Part shown: positions 1 to 6,711 of the stretch, one piece after another | Numbering within the stretch: position 1 is the first letter of the stretch | Layout: each line of letters starts with the position of its first letter | From: Acidisoma sp035492295 | GTDB taxonomy: Bacteria; Pseudomonadota; Alphaproteobacteria; Acetobacterales; Acetobacteraceae | Direction of reading: 5' to 3' | NCBI RefSeq assembly: GCF_035492295.1 | Contig: NZ_DATJJK010000162.1 | Coordinates: forward strand, 1 to 11,197 | DNA length: 11,197 bases | Program-made: the position numbers and the translations under genes | Notes under the pieces: model-generated | The model's input: only the letters and a program-made list of their open reading frames with translations | The model's database searches: none | Told to the model about the DNA's origin: nothing

Positions 1-383
1 GGATCGCCGCCGGCGACGACATTGACCAGCAGGCGGCCGCCGGACAGCCGGTCGAGGGTCGCGGCCATCCGCGCCGTCATCGAGGGTTCGGACAGGCCCG
101 GCCGCACCGCGACCAGAAAGCGCAGCCGCTCGGTCAGCGGCACCATGGCGGAAGCGACGACCCAGGAATCCTCGCAGGAGCGACCGGTTGGCAGCAGGAC
201 GCCGAAATAGCCGAGTTCGTCCGCGGCCCGGGCAATCTGGCTGAGATAGCCGAGGGTGACGTGCCGCGCCCCGGTATCGGAGGCGAGGTAGCGGCCGTCG
301 CCATGGGTCGGCAGGAACCAGAGTACGTCGGCCTCGCTGGCCGGTGGTGCGCCGCTTGCGGGCAGACCTTCCAGGGTGCTCAT
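1..383 (-). CDS. ssuD: FMNH2-dependent alkanesulfonate monooxygenase, N-terminal part (runs off the left edge)
   Basis: SsuD uses reduced flavin and O2 to split the C-S bond of alkanesulfonates, releasing sulfite and an aldehyde in the cytoplasm during sulfur limitation. Only the first 127 codons are in the window; the C-terminal part lies beyond base 1. The start reads MSTLEGLPASGAPP, followed by the family hallmark FLPTHGDGRYL (about residues 23-33), then GVLLPTGRSCEDSWVVA and the segment AATLDRLSGGRLLVNVV. From memory these match E. coli SsuD nearly word for word (FLPTHGDGHYL, GVLIPTGRSCEDAWLVA). The ATG at 383 has an AAGGAG ribosome site nine bases upstream. The 14-residue lead before the conserved part is longer than in E. 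coli. A 98-nt AT-rich gap with inverted repeats separates it from the upstream HdeD gene, so it probably has its own promoter. Bacterial-luciferase-like relatives such as SfnG or nitrilotriacetate monooxygenases are less likely given the TGRSCEDSW motif. Confidence 0.92.
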   Translation of the reverse strand, partial: MSTLEGLPASGAPPASEADVLWFLPTHGDGRYLASDTGARHVTLGYLSQIARAADELGYFGVLLPTGRSCEDSWVVASAMVPLTERLRFLVAVRPGLSEPSMTARMAATLDRLSGGRLLVNVVAGGD

Positions 384-392
384 GCGGGAATG

Positions 393-398
393 CTCCTT
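393..398 (-). promoter_or_regulatory. Ribosome binding site of ssuD
   Basis: On the minus strand the sequence AAGGAG lies nine bases before the ATG at 383. It is a strong Shine-Dalgarno match and supports this start for ssuD. Confidence 0.6.
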
Positions 399-400
399 CA

Positions 401-415
401 CCTCAATCGTTGAGG
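401..415. promoter_or_regulatory. Perfect 6-bp inverted repeat in the ssuD leader (candidate operator or hairpin)
   Basis: The arms are CCTCAA and TTGAGG, separated by TCG. The element sits immediately downstream (in the ssuD sense) of TATATT at 417-422, which resembles a -10 box. It would therefore overlap the transcription start, a typical place for a repressor site. A 3-nt loop also permits an RNA hairpin just before the ribosome site. The binding factor cannot be named from sequence. Confidence 0.35.
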
Positions 416-416
416 C

Positions 417-445
417 AATATAGGAACATTCCCACCATTTGGAAG
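417..445 (-). promoter_or_regulatory. Possible ssuD promoter
   Basis: On the minus strand TTCCAA and TATATT are 16 bases apart. TATATT matches the sigma-70 -10 consensus at five of six positions, but the -35 match is weak (three of six). The spacer contains GGAATGTTCC, itself a small inverted repeat (423-432). Placement in front of ssuD fits, but the call rests on a short motif alone. Confidence 0.25.
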
Positions 446-481
446 TTAATATCTAAATATACTATACAACATAGTTTAATT
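436..481. other. AT-rich island between the HdeD gene and ssuD
   Basis: About 46 bases are strikingly AT-rich in an otherwise GC-rich window. They include the inverted repeat ACTAT-ACAAC-ATAGT at 461-475. No gene fits here. Such a low-melting patch upstream of a sulfur-starvation gene is most simply an upstream promoter element or activator/repressor site. No clear U-run terminator for the HdeD gene is visible in it. Confidence 0.45.
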
Positions 482-1057
482 TCACGCGGGGCGATGCAGT
501 TTCCTAAGCGCGAAACCGAACTGGAGCCACGCAATGCCGTGGAAAACCAACTCGATAGCGATCAGCGTGCCAAGCACCCAGAGGCTTGACCAGGGCAGGC
601 TTGCGTAGAGCAGGACGCCCACCGCAAAGCTCACGATACCGCTGAGGACGACGAGCCAGAGCCCTGGCATGTGCCGGTGTGTCGCGGCCACGATGAGGCG
701 CGCGATACCGCTGATGATGAGCAGAACGGCAATGACCACGGTGATGATGAGCGAGCCGCGGATCGGCTCGGCCATCAGCAGGAAGCCACCGACCACATAG
801 AGAATGCCAATCAGCACATAGAGGAGAAACCCGCTCCAACCGCGCATGGCGAAGGCGTGGACGATCTGGAAGACGCCACCCGCCACCAGCAGCGCGCCGA
901 TGATGAGGACGCCGGCGAGGCTCGCGGCCACGACGTCGATCCAGCAGAAGATGCCGATGATGATCTGGATGATGCCGAGGGCGACGAACCAGCCCCAGCG
1001 GTGGCTGGGTGCCGAACCCGGGGCGGGAAGCTGGGGCGTAAGGCCGAGACCGGACAT
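482..1057 (-). CDS. HdeD/DUF308 family integral membrane protein
   Basis: This 191-residue protein is almost entirely hydrophobic, with six predicted membrane helices at about residues 22-40, 44-67, 74-95, 101-126, 132-152 and 157-180. The helices fall into repeated units, and the pattern W-x-x-x-LGIIQIIIGIFCW followed by GALLVAGGVFQIVHAF is typical of the HdeD (acid-resistance membrane protein, DUF308) family. The E. coli member belongs to an acid-stress island, but the molecular activity of the family is unknown, so no reaction should be inferred. The ATG at 1057 is preceded by GGAG seven bases upstream. The gene lies 104 nt downstream of the Tim44-like gene on the same strand, with a hairpin between them, so co-transcription is possible but not clear. 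Length and topology are normal for the family. Confidence 0.85.
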   Translation of the reverse strand: MSGLGLTPQLPAPGSAPSHRWGWFVALGIIQIIIGIFCWIDVVAASLAGVLIIGALLVAGGVFQIVHAFAMRGWSGFLLYVLIGILYVVGGFLLMAEPIRGSLIITVVIAVLLIISGIARLIVAATHRHMPGLWLVVLSGIVSFAVGVLLYASLPWSSLWVLGTLIAIELVFHGIAWLQFGFALRKLHRPA

Positions 1058-1111
1058 GAAGAGGCTCCGCTGTGATGATTACGAAGCCGAGTCTTATGGC
1101 AGGGACGCGCC

Positions 1112-1130
1112 CGGCGCCATCTGGGCGCCG
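1112..1130. terminator. GC hairpin between the Tim44-like and HdeD genes
   Basis: The perfect 7-bp arms CGGCGCC and GGCGCCG flank the loop ATCTG. Read on the plus strand the stem is followed by AGCTTTTCT, a short T-run. Read on the minus strand, the direction of both flanking genes, no T-run follows. It could attenuate read-through in either direction, but as an intrinsic terminator it looks better oriented against antisense transcription. Confidence 0.4.
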
Positions 1131-1139
1131 AGCTTTTCT

Positions 1140-1154
1140 CCCAAAGGTCTTGGG
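1140..1154. repeat. Small inverted repeat just after the Tim44-like gene
   Basis: The arms CCCAA and TTGGG with a 5-nt loop lie 7 bases past the stop codon of the Tim44-like gene. The stem is short and has no T-run in the minus direction. With the stronger hairpin at 1112-1130 it may form a composite transcription-end structure. Confidence 0.25.
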
Positions 1155-1161
1155 GGCAGCG

Positions 1162-2088
1162 TCAGTTGGTCTGTTGGATTGCCGCCAGAATCCAGTGGCT
1201 GCCCCGACGGCGGGTGAAGGTCCAGATTTCGCTCACCAACGCGCGGACATTGGGGTCACCATCGACCACTCGGCCTGAGCTATCCTCGGTCACGTCAATC
1301 ATCGAGAAGCGCATGGCCACGGTCGCGAAATCCGTGTCGCCCTCGCTCCAGGCCTCGGAGAGTTCCATGGCTTCGACCGCCACGTCCGAAATGCGGTTGC
1401 GCCAGCCCTGGCGCGCAAGCGTCTGCGCCTGCTCCTGGAAATAGCGCATCAGTTCGGGCGTCACAGCCTGAGAGATGGCGCGGAGATCTCCGGCGCCCCA
1501 GGCCTGCTGGACATAGGTGAGGCATTGCGCGAAGGCCTGCCGGTCCTGGGCCGTCAGCTGGAGCGGAGCGACGCTCGGCCCCACGGCATCCTGCGCGGGG
1601 CCGAGTCCGCCGAAGTCGCGGCCCATTGGCCCGCCGGGGGCGGGGCCGAAGATCGACGGCTGCACGGCGCCGCCGCGCTGCCCCGCGAAACGCCTGATCA
1701 GCCAGCGCACGACGAAAAACACGATCAGGAGTTGGAGCAGAACGCCAAACAAGCCGCCGAAGCCGAGGCCCATATGCATGAAGCCGCCGCCGAAGAGCAG
1801 GCCGAAGATGCCGGCGCCGATGAAGCCGCCGAGCAGGCCAGTCATGAAGGGTCGGCGCGTCGCGAAGGAGCCGCCAGTCGCGCCGTAACCGCTGCGCGTA
1901 CTGGGCACCTGGCTGCGCTCGAAGGGTGCGGCGCCGGGCGCGATGGTGGTGGCCCGCGGCGGGCGATAGGTGAAGCTCCCCCGGCTGCCGAAGGAATGGC
2001 CGCCGCCAAGGCGCGCTTGCGCCTGGTCGACGCCGATCGCCCCCATGAGGGGGATGAGGGCGGCCGCGATGATCAGAAACCGGCGCAT
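1162..2088 (-). CDS. Tim44-like domain protein, membrane-anchored
   Basis: The 308-residue product starts with a signal-like segment (MRRFLIIAAALIPLMGA, then AQA near residue 25). A Gly/Ser-rich linker follows (LGGGHSFGSRGSF), then two hydrophobic stretches at about 83-103 and 106-133 with many Gly-Phe pairs. From about 180 to 305 lies a soluble C-terminal domain ending in W-T-F-x-R-x-x-G-S-H-W-I-L-A-A-I. This layout is that of the bacterial Tim44-like family, related to the lipid-binding C-terminal domain of mitochondrial Tim44. The bacterial role is not settled; membrane-associated transport or binding has been proposed. The start is the only sensible one for the signal sequence; an AAGGAG lies 12 bases before it, somewhat far. 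It follows tldE by 60 nt on the same strand. The second segment could be a membrane anchor or part of a helical hairpin. Confidence 0.85.
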   Translation of the reverse strand: MRRFLIIAAALIPLMGAIGVDQAQARLGGGHSFGSRGSFTYRPPRATTIAPGAAPFERSQVPSTRSGYGATGGSFATRRPFMTGLLGGFIGAGIFGLLFGGGFMHMGLGFGGLFGVLLQLLIVFFVVRWLIRRFAGQRGGAVQPSIFGPAPGGPMGRDFGGLGPAQDAVGPSVAPLQLTAQDRQAFAQCLTYVQQAWGAGDLRAISQAVTPELMRYFQEQAQTLARQGWRNRISDVAVEAMELSEAWSEGDTDFATVAMRFSMIDVTEDSSGRVVDGDPNVRALVSEIWTFTRRRGSHWILAAIQQTN

Positions 2089-2148
2089 GACGCGCGAGAA
2101 CTCCTTGGACTGGTTACCGTCACGATATGGTGATGGAGAGCGGAATTA

Positions 2149-3477
2149 TCAGGCCCCGGCCAGCGTCATGTCGTCGATTCGGATTGTCGGCGCGTCGGTG
2201 CCCCGCAAGAATCGAAGGTCGTTCGCGGGCACCAGACGCGCGAACATGCCGATCAGATTGTCCGCGATCGTGATTTCGGCCACCGGCTCGGCGAGCTTGC
2301 CATCTCGGATCATGAAGCCGGCAGCACCTCGGCTGTAATCGCCGGTGATGCCGTTGATGCCGGAGCCGATCAGCTCCGTGACATAAAGGCCTTCCTTAAT
2401 ATCTGCCATCAGGTCTTCGGGACTCAGGCTGCCGGCTGCGAGATAGAGGTTGGAGGTCGAGGGGCCCGGCGGCCCAGAGGTGCCGCGCGACGCGCTGCCC
2501 GTGGTCTTGAGGCCGAGTTGCTTCGCGCTGCGGCTATCCAGAACCCAGGTCTTCAGCACGCCATCCGCGATGATGTCGAGCGGCACGGTCGGCTGGCCTT
2601 CGCCGTCGAAGGGGCGCGAGCGCAGCCCGCGCCTGCGATGGGGATCGTCCCGGATGGTGATGCCGGACGCAAAAATCCGCTCGCCCATCTTCTCGCGGAG
2701 AAAGCTCGTGCCGCGGGCGATGCCGGCACCGTTCACGGCCCCCGCCAGATGCCCGACCAGGCTTGCCGAGACGCGCGGGTCATAGACGACCGTGAGCTTG
2801 CTGGTCTTGGGGCGCGTGGGGTTGAGGCGCGCCAGTGCGCGCTCGGCCGCGCTGCGGCCGATCCGCGCCGGGTCGTCCAGATCGGCCTGGTGCACGGCGC
2901 TGGTGTAATCGTAATCGCGCTGCATGCCGGTGCCGCTGCCGGCAAGCGCCGTCGCCGAAATCGAGTAGCCCGTGCGTCGGTAGCTGCCTGCGAAACCCCG
3001 GCTGGTGACGAGCACCGCCTCGCTGCGGCTGTAGCTCGCATCCGCGCCTTCGCTGTTGGTGATGCCGGGGACGGCGAGCGCCGCATCCTCGGCCTCGCCC
3101 GCCCGCAGCCCAAGCATGGCGGCATCGGGCTCGGCCTGATCCTCCATGTCGAGATCGAGCGGCGGAATGGCCACGACGTCCAACAGCCCGCTCAGCGGAT
3201 CGGGCGGCACCAGCCGCGCCATGGCGATCGCGCGTTCCGCGATGTCGTCGAAGGTCGCGGGGTCGAGCCCGGGGGCCGAGACGATGGCCGAGCGCTCACC
3301 GACGAAAACCCGTAAGCCGAGATCGCGGCCTTCGGATCGCTCGACATGCTCGATCTGGCCGAGACGGCGGCTGACGGAGAGGGACGTGCCGGCGAAATAG
3401 ACGGCATCCGCCTCATCCGCGCCGGCGCGCTTCGCGGCGGCCAGCAGGTCGGCGAGTTTCTCGGTCTCGATGGTCAT
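2149..3477 (-). CDS. tldE: TldE/PmbA family protein, non-catalytic partner of the TldD metalloprotease
   Basis: The 442-residue length fits the PmbA/TldE family (about 450 in E. coli). In enterobacteria TldD and TldE form a heterodimeric zinc protease that trims unfolded peptides, matures microcin B17 and degrades the CcdA antitoxin. TldD carries the HExxxH zinc site and TldE does not. This protein also lacks HExxxH: the matching region reads GHLAGAVNGAGIARGTSF. Other family hallmarks are VSRRLGQIEHVERSEGRDLGL near residue 33 and the C-terminal GINGITGDYSRGAAGFMI with EPVAEITIADNL. Its ATG overlaps the stop of the M16 gene in an ATGA (3474-3477), so translation is coupled. GGAG lies 11 bases before the start. 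No tldD is present in the window, so the partner must be encoded elsewhere or may be absent. Confidence 0.93.
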   Translation of the reverse strand: MTIETEKLADLLAAAKRAGADEADAVYFAGTSLSVSRRLGQIEHVERSEGRDLGLRVFVGERSAIVSAPGLDPATFDDIAERAIAMARLVPPDPLSGLLDVVAIPPLDLDMEDQAEPDAAMLGLRAGEAEDAALAVPGITNSEGADASYSRSEAVLVTSRGFAGSYRRTGYSISATALAGSGTGMQRDYDYTSAVHQADLDDPARIGRSAAERALARLNPTRPKTSKLTVVYDPRVSASLVGHLAGAVNGAGIARGTSFLREKMGERIFASGITIRDDPHRRRGLRSRPFDGEGQPTVPLDIIADGVLKTWVLDSRSAKQLGLKTTGSASRGTSGPPGPSTSNLYLAAGSLSPEDLMADIKEGLYVTELIGSGINGITGDYSRGAAGFMIRDGKLAEPVAEITIADNLIGMFARLVPANDLRFLRGTDAPTIRIDDMTLAGA

Positions 3478-4739
3478 GAGGCGAGCGTCTCCGTGATCGT
3501 GGTCAGGCCAGGCACTTTGCCGCCCGGGCCGAGCACGGCAAGGGTCGGCCTCTCGCGGAAGATGCGGGCGGCGGCGCGACAGACATCCTCGGTCCGCACC
3601 GCCTCGATCTGCGCCACCATTTCCTCCACCGGCACGATGCGGCCATAGACCTGCAGCTGGCGGGCGAGCTGCTCGCAGCGGCTGCCGGTACTCTCCAGCG
3701 ACATCAGGATGCTGGCCTTGGCCTGGGCGCGGGCGCGCTGCAGCTCGGTCTCGGTGACGTCATGCTGGACGCGGCGGAGCTCCTCCAGCGTCACCGGCAT
3801 CAGCTCCTCCGCCTCGCTTTCTCCGGTCCCGGCATAAATGCCGAAGAGACCGGTGTCGCTGGCCGGCGCCGTGAAGGCATAGATGGAATAGACAAGGCCA
3901 CGCTTCTCCCGGATTTCCTGGAACAGCCGCGAGGACATGCCGCCACCGAGCAGGGTGGAGAGCATCATCGAAGCGTAGAAATCCGGATGCGTGTAGGAGA
4001 CCGAGGGGAAGCCCAGCACGATATGGACCTGATCGAGCTCCCGCGCCTCGCGGAACTCGCCGCCGCGGTAGTCAGAGGCGATGGCCTCCGGCACCAGGGA
4101 GGTCGGCAAGTCGGCGAAGTGTGTTTCGGCGAGCCGCACGACTTCGTCATGCTTGAGCTTGCCGGTGGCGGCGACGACGACGTTTCGCGTGCCGTAATGG
4201 GCGCGCATGTAGTTGGTCAGCGCGTGCCGGGGCATGGCGCGGATGACGCCTTCCGTGCCGAGCGTCGGACGGCCCATGGGCTGGTTCGGGAAGGCCGCTT
4301 CCTGGAAATGGTCGAAGACGATGTCGTCCGGCGTGTCGTTCGCCTGACCGATTTCCTGCAGGATGACGCCGCGCTCGCGCTCCAGCTCCTCGGGGTCGAA
4401 GCTGCTATGGGTCAGGATATCGCCGATGATGTCGGCGCCGAGTGCGATGTCCTCCTTGAGGAGCTTCACGTAGTAGGCCGTTTGCTCGCGCGCCGTGTAG
4501 GCGTTGATATGGCCGCCGACCGCCTCGATCTCCTCGGCGATGGCGACGGCCGAACGGGTTTCCGTGCCCTTGAAAGCCATGTGTTCGAGGAAGTGGGAGA
4601 CGCCGTTTTCCGTCGCCTGTTCGTGGCGCGTGCCGGCCGCGACATAGGCGCCGAAGGAGACGGTTTCGACCCGGGGCATCTCCTCCGTGACAACGGTGAG
4701 GCCGGACGGCAGGGTCTCCACGCGGATGGCGTCGCTCAT
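3474..4739 (-). CDS. M16 family zinc peptidase (mitochondrial processing peptidase-like)
   Basis: The 421-residue protein has the inverted zinc motif HFLEH at residues 49-53 within GVSHFLEHMAFKGT. The distal zinc-ligand glutamate lies in ERGVILQEI (E129), matching the HxxEH-x(74-76)-E pattern. The second half contains GGGMSSRLFQEIREKRG and LVYSIYAF, the inactive-domain signature seen in M16B enzymes. Such proteins act as small clamshell peptidases on unfolded peptides and are the closest bacterial relatives of the beta subunit of mitochondrial processing peptidase. There is no signal peptide, so cytoplasmic action is likely. The natural substrate is unknown. Both zinc half-sites are intact, so it should be catalytic. 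Its ATG overlaps the thrC stop (ATGA, 4736-4739) and GAGGG sits nine bases upstream. At its end it overlaps tldE in the same way. Confidence 0.95.
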   Translation of the reverse strand: MSDAIRVETLPSGLTVVTEEMPRVETVSFGAYVAAGTRHEQATENGVSHFLEHMAFKGTETRSAVAIAEEIEAVGGHINAYTAREQTAYYVKLLKEDIALGADIIGDILTHSSFDPEELERERGVILQEIGQANDTPDDIVFDHFQEAAFPNQPMGRPTLGTEGVIRAMPRHALTNYMRAHYGTRNVVVAATGKLKHDEVVRLAETHFADLPTSLVPEAIASDYRGGEFREARELDQVHIVLGFPSVSYTHPDFYASMMLSTLLGGGMSSRLFQEIREKRGLVYSIYAFTAPASDTGLFGIYAGTGESEAEELMPVTLEELRRVQHDVTETELQRARAQAKASILMSLESTGSRCEQLARQLQVYGRIVPVEEMVAQIEAVRTEDVCRAAARIFRERPTLAVLGPGGKVPGLTTITETLAS

Positions 4740-6157
4740 GAGGCAGTTCCCTCGGAATGGTCGTTGCGGCCGACGAAGCTGCGGATCAGCGTTTCGACGG
4801 CGGCAAGGTCGTTCGGTGCGGTGGTGAAGCGTTCTTTGCCCGACATCAGATGGGCAAGGTGGGTCGGCAGGGAAGGGCGAATACCTGTCGCTGCCTGCAC
4901 GGCATCGGGGAATTTTGCCGGATGCGCAGTCGCCATGGCGACGACCGGCACGGGATGGGACAGATGCGCGTGGCGCGCGGCCGCGATGCCGATCGCCGTG
5001 TGGGGGTCGGCGAGATAGCCGGTGGTGGCATGGATGTCGCGGATCGCCGTGGTGGTTTCGCCGTCGCTCAGTGCCAGGCCCTGGAAGAGCGCGGTGGCGC
5101 GTTTCCAGGCGGCATCCGGCACCGGCATTTTTCCCGTCGCGCGGAATTCCCGCATCAGCTGCGCGGTGACCGCGGGGTCTCGATCCACCAGTTCGAAAAG
5201 CAGGCGTTCGAAATTGGAGCTGACCTGGATATCCATGCTGGGCGAGAGACTGGGCTCGACGCCGCGCGCCGTCATGTCATTCGCCGCCAGGAAGCGGGTG
5301 AGAATGTCGTTGCGGTTGGAGCCGATGATCAGCTTCGAGATCGGCAGGCCCATGCGCCGCGCCGCCCAGGCTGCCAGGACATTGCCGAAATTGCCGGTGG
5401 GCACGGCGAAGGCGACCTCGCGGTCCGGCGCACCGAGCGCCAGGGCCGAGGCCACGTAATAGGGAATCTGCGCCGCGATACGGGCCCAGTTGATGGAGTT
5501 GACAGCTGTCAACTTCATGTCGCCGCGGAAGGTCTCGTCCGCGAAGAGGCCCTTCACCATGTCCTGGCAGTCGTCGAACGTGCCCTTCACCGCGACATTG
5601 AAGACATTGGAGGCGGTGACCGTCGTCATCTGCCGGCGCTGCACCTCGCTGGTGCGGCCTTCGGGATGAAGGATCGCGATCTTGATGCGGCTGCGGTCGC
5701 GGCAGGCCTCGATCGCGGCCGAGCCGGTATCGCCGGAGGTCGCACCCACGATGGTGACTGTCTCGTCCCGCTCGGTCAGGACATGCTCGAAGAGCTGGCC
5801 GAGGAGTTGCAGCGCCATGTCCTTGAAGGCGAGGGTGGGGCCGTGGAACAGCTCCTGCACCCAAAGGTTATGGTCGAGCTGGACCAGCGGCACCCGGGCC
5901 GGATGGTCGAAATGGGCATAGGCGCGATCGCAGAGCATGCGCAGCGTCTCGAGACTCATGGTCTCGCCCAGGAAGGGGTGGATCACCTGGGCGGCGAGTT
6001 CGGCATAGGGCAGGTCGCGCAGGCTCCGCCATTCGGCCGCAGAGCGCTCTGGCCAGATCTCGGGCATGAAAAGCCCGCCATCTTCCGCAAGCCCCGCGAG
6101 GAGAACGCCGCCGAAATCTCGCGGCTCGGCCTGGCCGCGTGTCGAGAAATAACGCAT
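4736..6157 (-). CDS. thrC: Threonine synthase
   Basis: ThrC is the pyridoxal-phosphate enzyme that converts O-phospho-L-homoserine to L-threonine and phosphate, the last step of threonine synthesis. The N terminus MRYFSTRG with GGLFMPEIWP is canonical. The PLP-binding lysine is K112 in TLAFKDMALQLLG, and the phosphate-binding loop GATSGDTGSAA is at about 138-148. Further family segments are NSINWARIAAQIPYYV and VPTGNFGN. The 473-residue length fits the longer ThrC class found in Proteobacteria. The ribosome site before the ATG at 6157 is weak (GAGACGG), but the conserved N terminus fixes the start. It is the first gene of a tight thrC-M16-tldE unit and lies 95 nt after the deaminase gene. No threonine/isoleucine leader peptide or attenuator is visible in that gap. 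Confidence 0.97.
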   Translation of the reverse strand: MRYFSTRGQAEPRDFGGVLLAGLAEDGGLFMPEIWPERSAAEWRSLRDLPYAELAAQVIHPFLGETMSLETLRMLCDRAYAHFDHPARVPLVQLDHNLWVQELFHGPTLAFKDMALQLLGQLFEHVLTERDETVTIVGATSGDTGSAAIEACRDRSRIKIAILHPEGRTSEVQRRQMTTVTASNVFNVAVKGTFDDCQDMVKGLFADETFRGDMKLTAVNSINWARIAAQIPYYVASALALGAPDREVAFAVPTGNFGNVLAAWAARRMGLPISKLIIGSNRNDILTRFLAANDMTARGVEPSLSPSMDIQVSSNFERLLFELVDRDPAVTAQLMREFRATGKMPVPDAAWKRATALFQGLALSDGETTTAIRDIHATTGYLADPHTAIGIAAARHAHLSHPVPVVAMATAHPAKFPDAVQAATGIRPSLPTHLAHLMSGKERFTTAPNDLAAVETLIRSFVGRNDHSEGTAS

Positions 6158-6252
6158 CCGTCTCAGCTATCGTAAAGACCTGGGCTTCACCAGCACCAAG
6201 GCCGCATGGCGCGGGTGATTTCGGGGATTTCACCAGAGGTTAAGCCGGGCTC
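6158..6252. other. Gap upstream of thrC
   Basis: These 95 bases hold no credible gene. The only structure noticed is an imperfect mirror/inverted element, GGTGA...TCACC, with 11 bases between the arms. No T-run follows in the minus direction and no clear sigma-70 promoter pair is seen. Read-through from recA and the deaminase gene into thrC cannot be excluded. Confidence 0.4.
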
Positions 6253-6711
6253 CTACCGCCGGTAGGGCAGCGGCAACAGTGCGCGGATGGGCATTTTGAG
6301 GGGAGCGAGCAGCCCTGGGACGATGACCTGCGCGTCGCGGTCGTAATCCAGGATCATCTCGCGGCAGGCGCCGCAGGGGGAGACGATGGCGAGGTTCTGA
6401 TCCTCTTCCTCCGCCTTTGGATGGCGGATTGCCACTGCCGTCTCGATGGTGCCGTCGCCTTCGAGAATGGCGCGGCCGAGCGCGATAGGCTCGGCGCAGA
6501 CCTGCATGCGTCCGACGGTCGCACCGAGATGGATGCCGGTCCAGATCCGCCCGTCCCGGCTGCGGATCGCAGCCGAGACCATGTGCCAGAAGGGCCGGTA
6601 ATGTTCCTTCAGAACCGCGCGCGCGGCCGCGATCAGTGCGTGGTCCTGCTCCGTCAGAGTCTCGACGGCGATGTCTGTCTCGGCAGGCTCGGTCTCATTC
6701 GGCAGCCTCAA
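6253..6711 (-). CDS. Zinc nucleoside deaminase of the cytidine / blasticidin-S deaminase family
   Basis: The product is about 152 residues and carries the cytidine deaminase zinc site: CAE at 72-74 (Cys ligand and the proton-shuttling Glu) and PCGAC at 112-116 (two Cys ligands). These enzymes hydrolytically deaminate cytosine nucleosides. Several segments resemble, from memory, the Bacillus cereus blasticidin-S deaminase BSR more than housekeeping Cdd: H-x-V-x-AAIRS, VCAEPIALG, VAIRHP, VSPCGACREMILDY and a C-terminal I-R-A-LLPLPY. The exact substrate is therefore open. The start is inferred as TTG at 6711. The frame has no ATG, GTG or other TTG between the upstream in-frame stop (near 6736) and the conserved domain, and GGGAG lies six bases before the TTG. 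The gene overlaps the end of recA by 17 nt and is probably translationally coupled to it. Confidence 0.85.
   Translation of the reverse strand: MRLPNETEPAETDIAVETLTEQDHALIAAARAVLKEHYRPFWHMVSAAIRSRDGRIWTGIHLGATVGRMQVCAEPIALGRAILEGDGTIETAVAIRHPKAEEEDQNLAIVSPCGACREMILDYDRDAQVIVPGLLAPLKMPIRALLPLPYRR

Noticed and set aside
344..589. 81-codon plus-strand frame across the ssuD leader
   Set aside because: It covers the AT-rich regulatory gap plus parts of two real minus-strand genes and shows no domain or ribosome site.
2518..3315. 265-codon open frame opposite tldE
   Set aside because: Shadow frame. TldE has clear family motifs throughout this stretch.
3762..5018. 418-codon open frame on the plus strand opposite the M16 peptidase and the end of thrC
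   Set aside because: It is antisense to two genes with intact catalytic motifs. The frame is open because of GC-rich third-position bias. The predicted protein is rich in Arg, Gly and His with no recognisable domain.
4757..6175. 472-codon open frame on the plus strand spanning all of thrC
   Set aside because: Mirror frame of thrC. The low-complexity charged product has no motif, and thrC is certain.
6158..6252. Threonine attenuator or riboswitch in front of thrC
   Set aside because: No leader peptide rich in Thr/Ile codons, no terminator/antiterminator pair and no known riboswitch fold could be seen.
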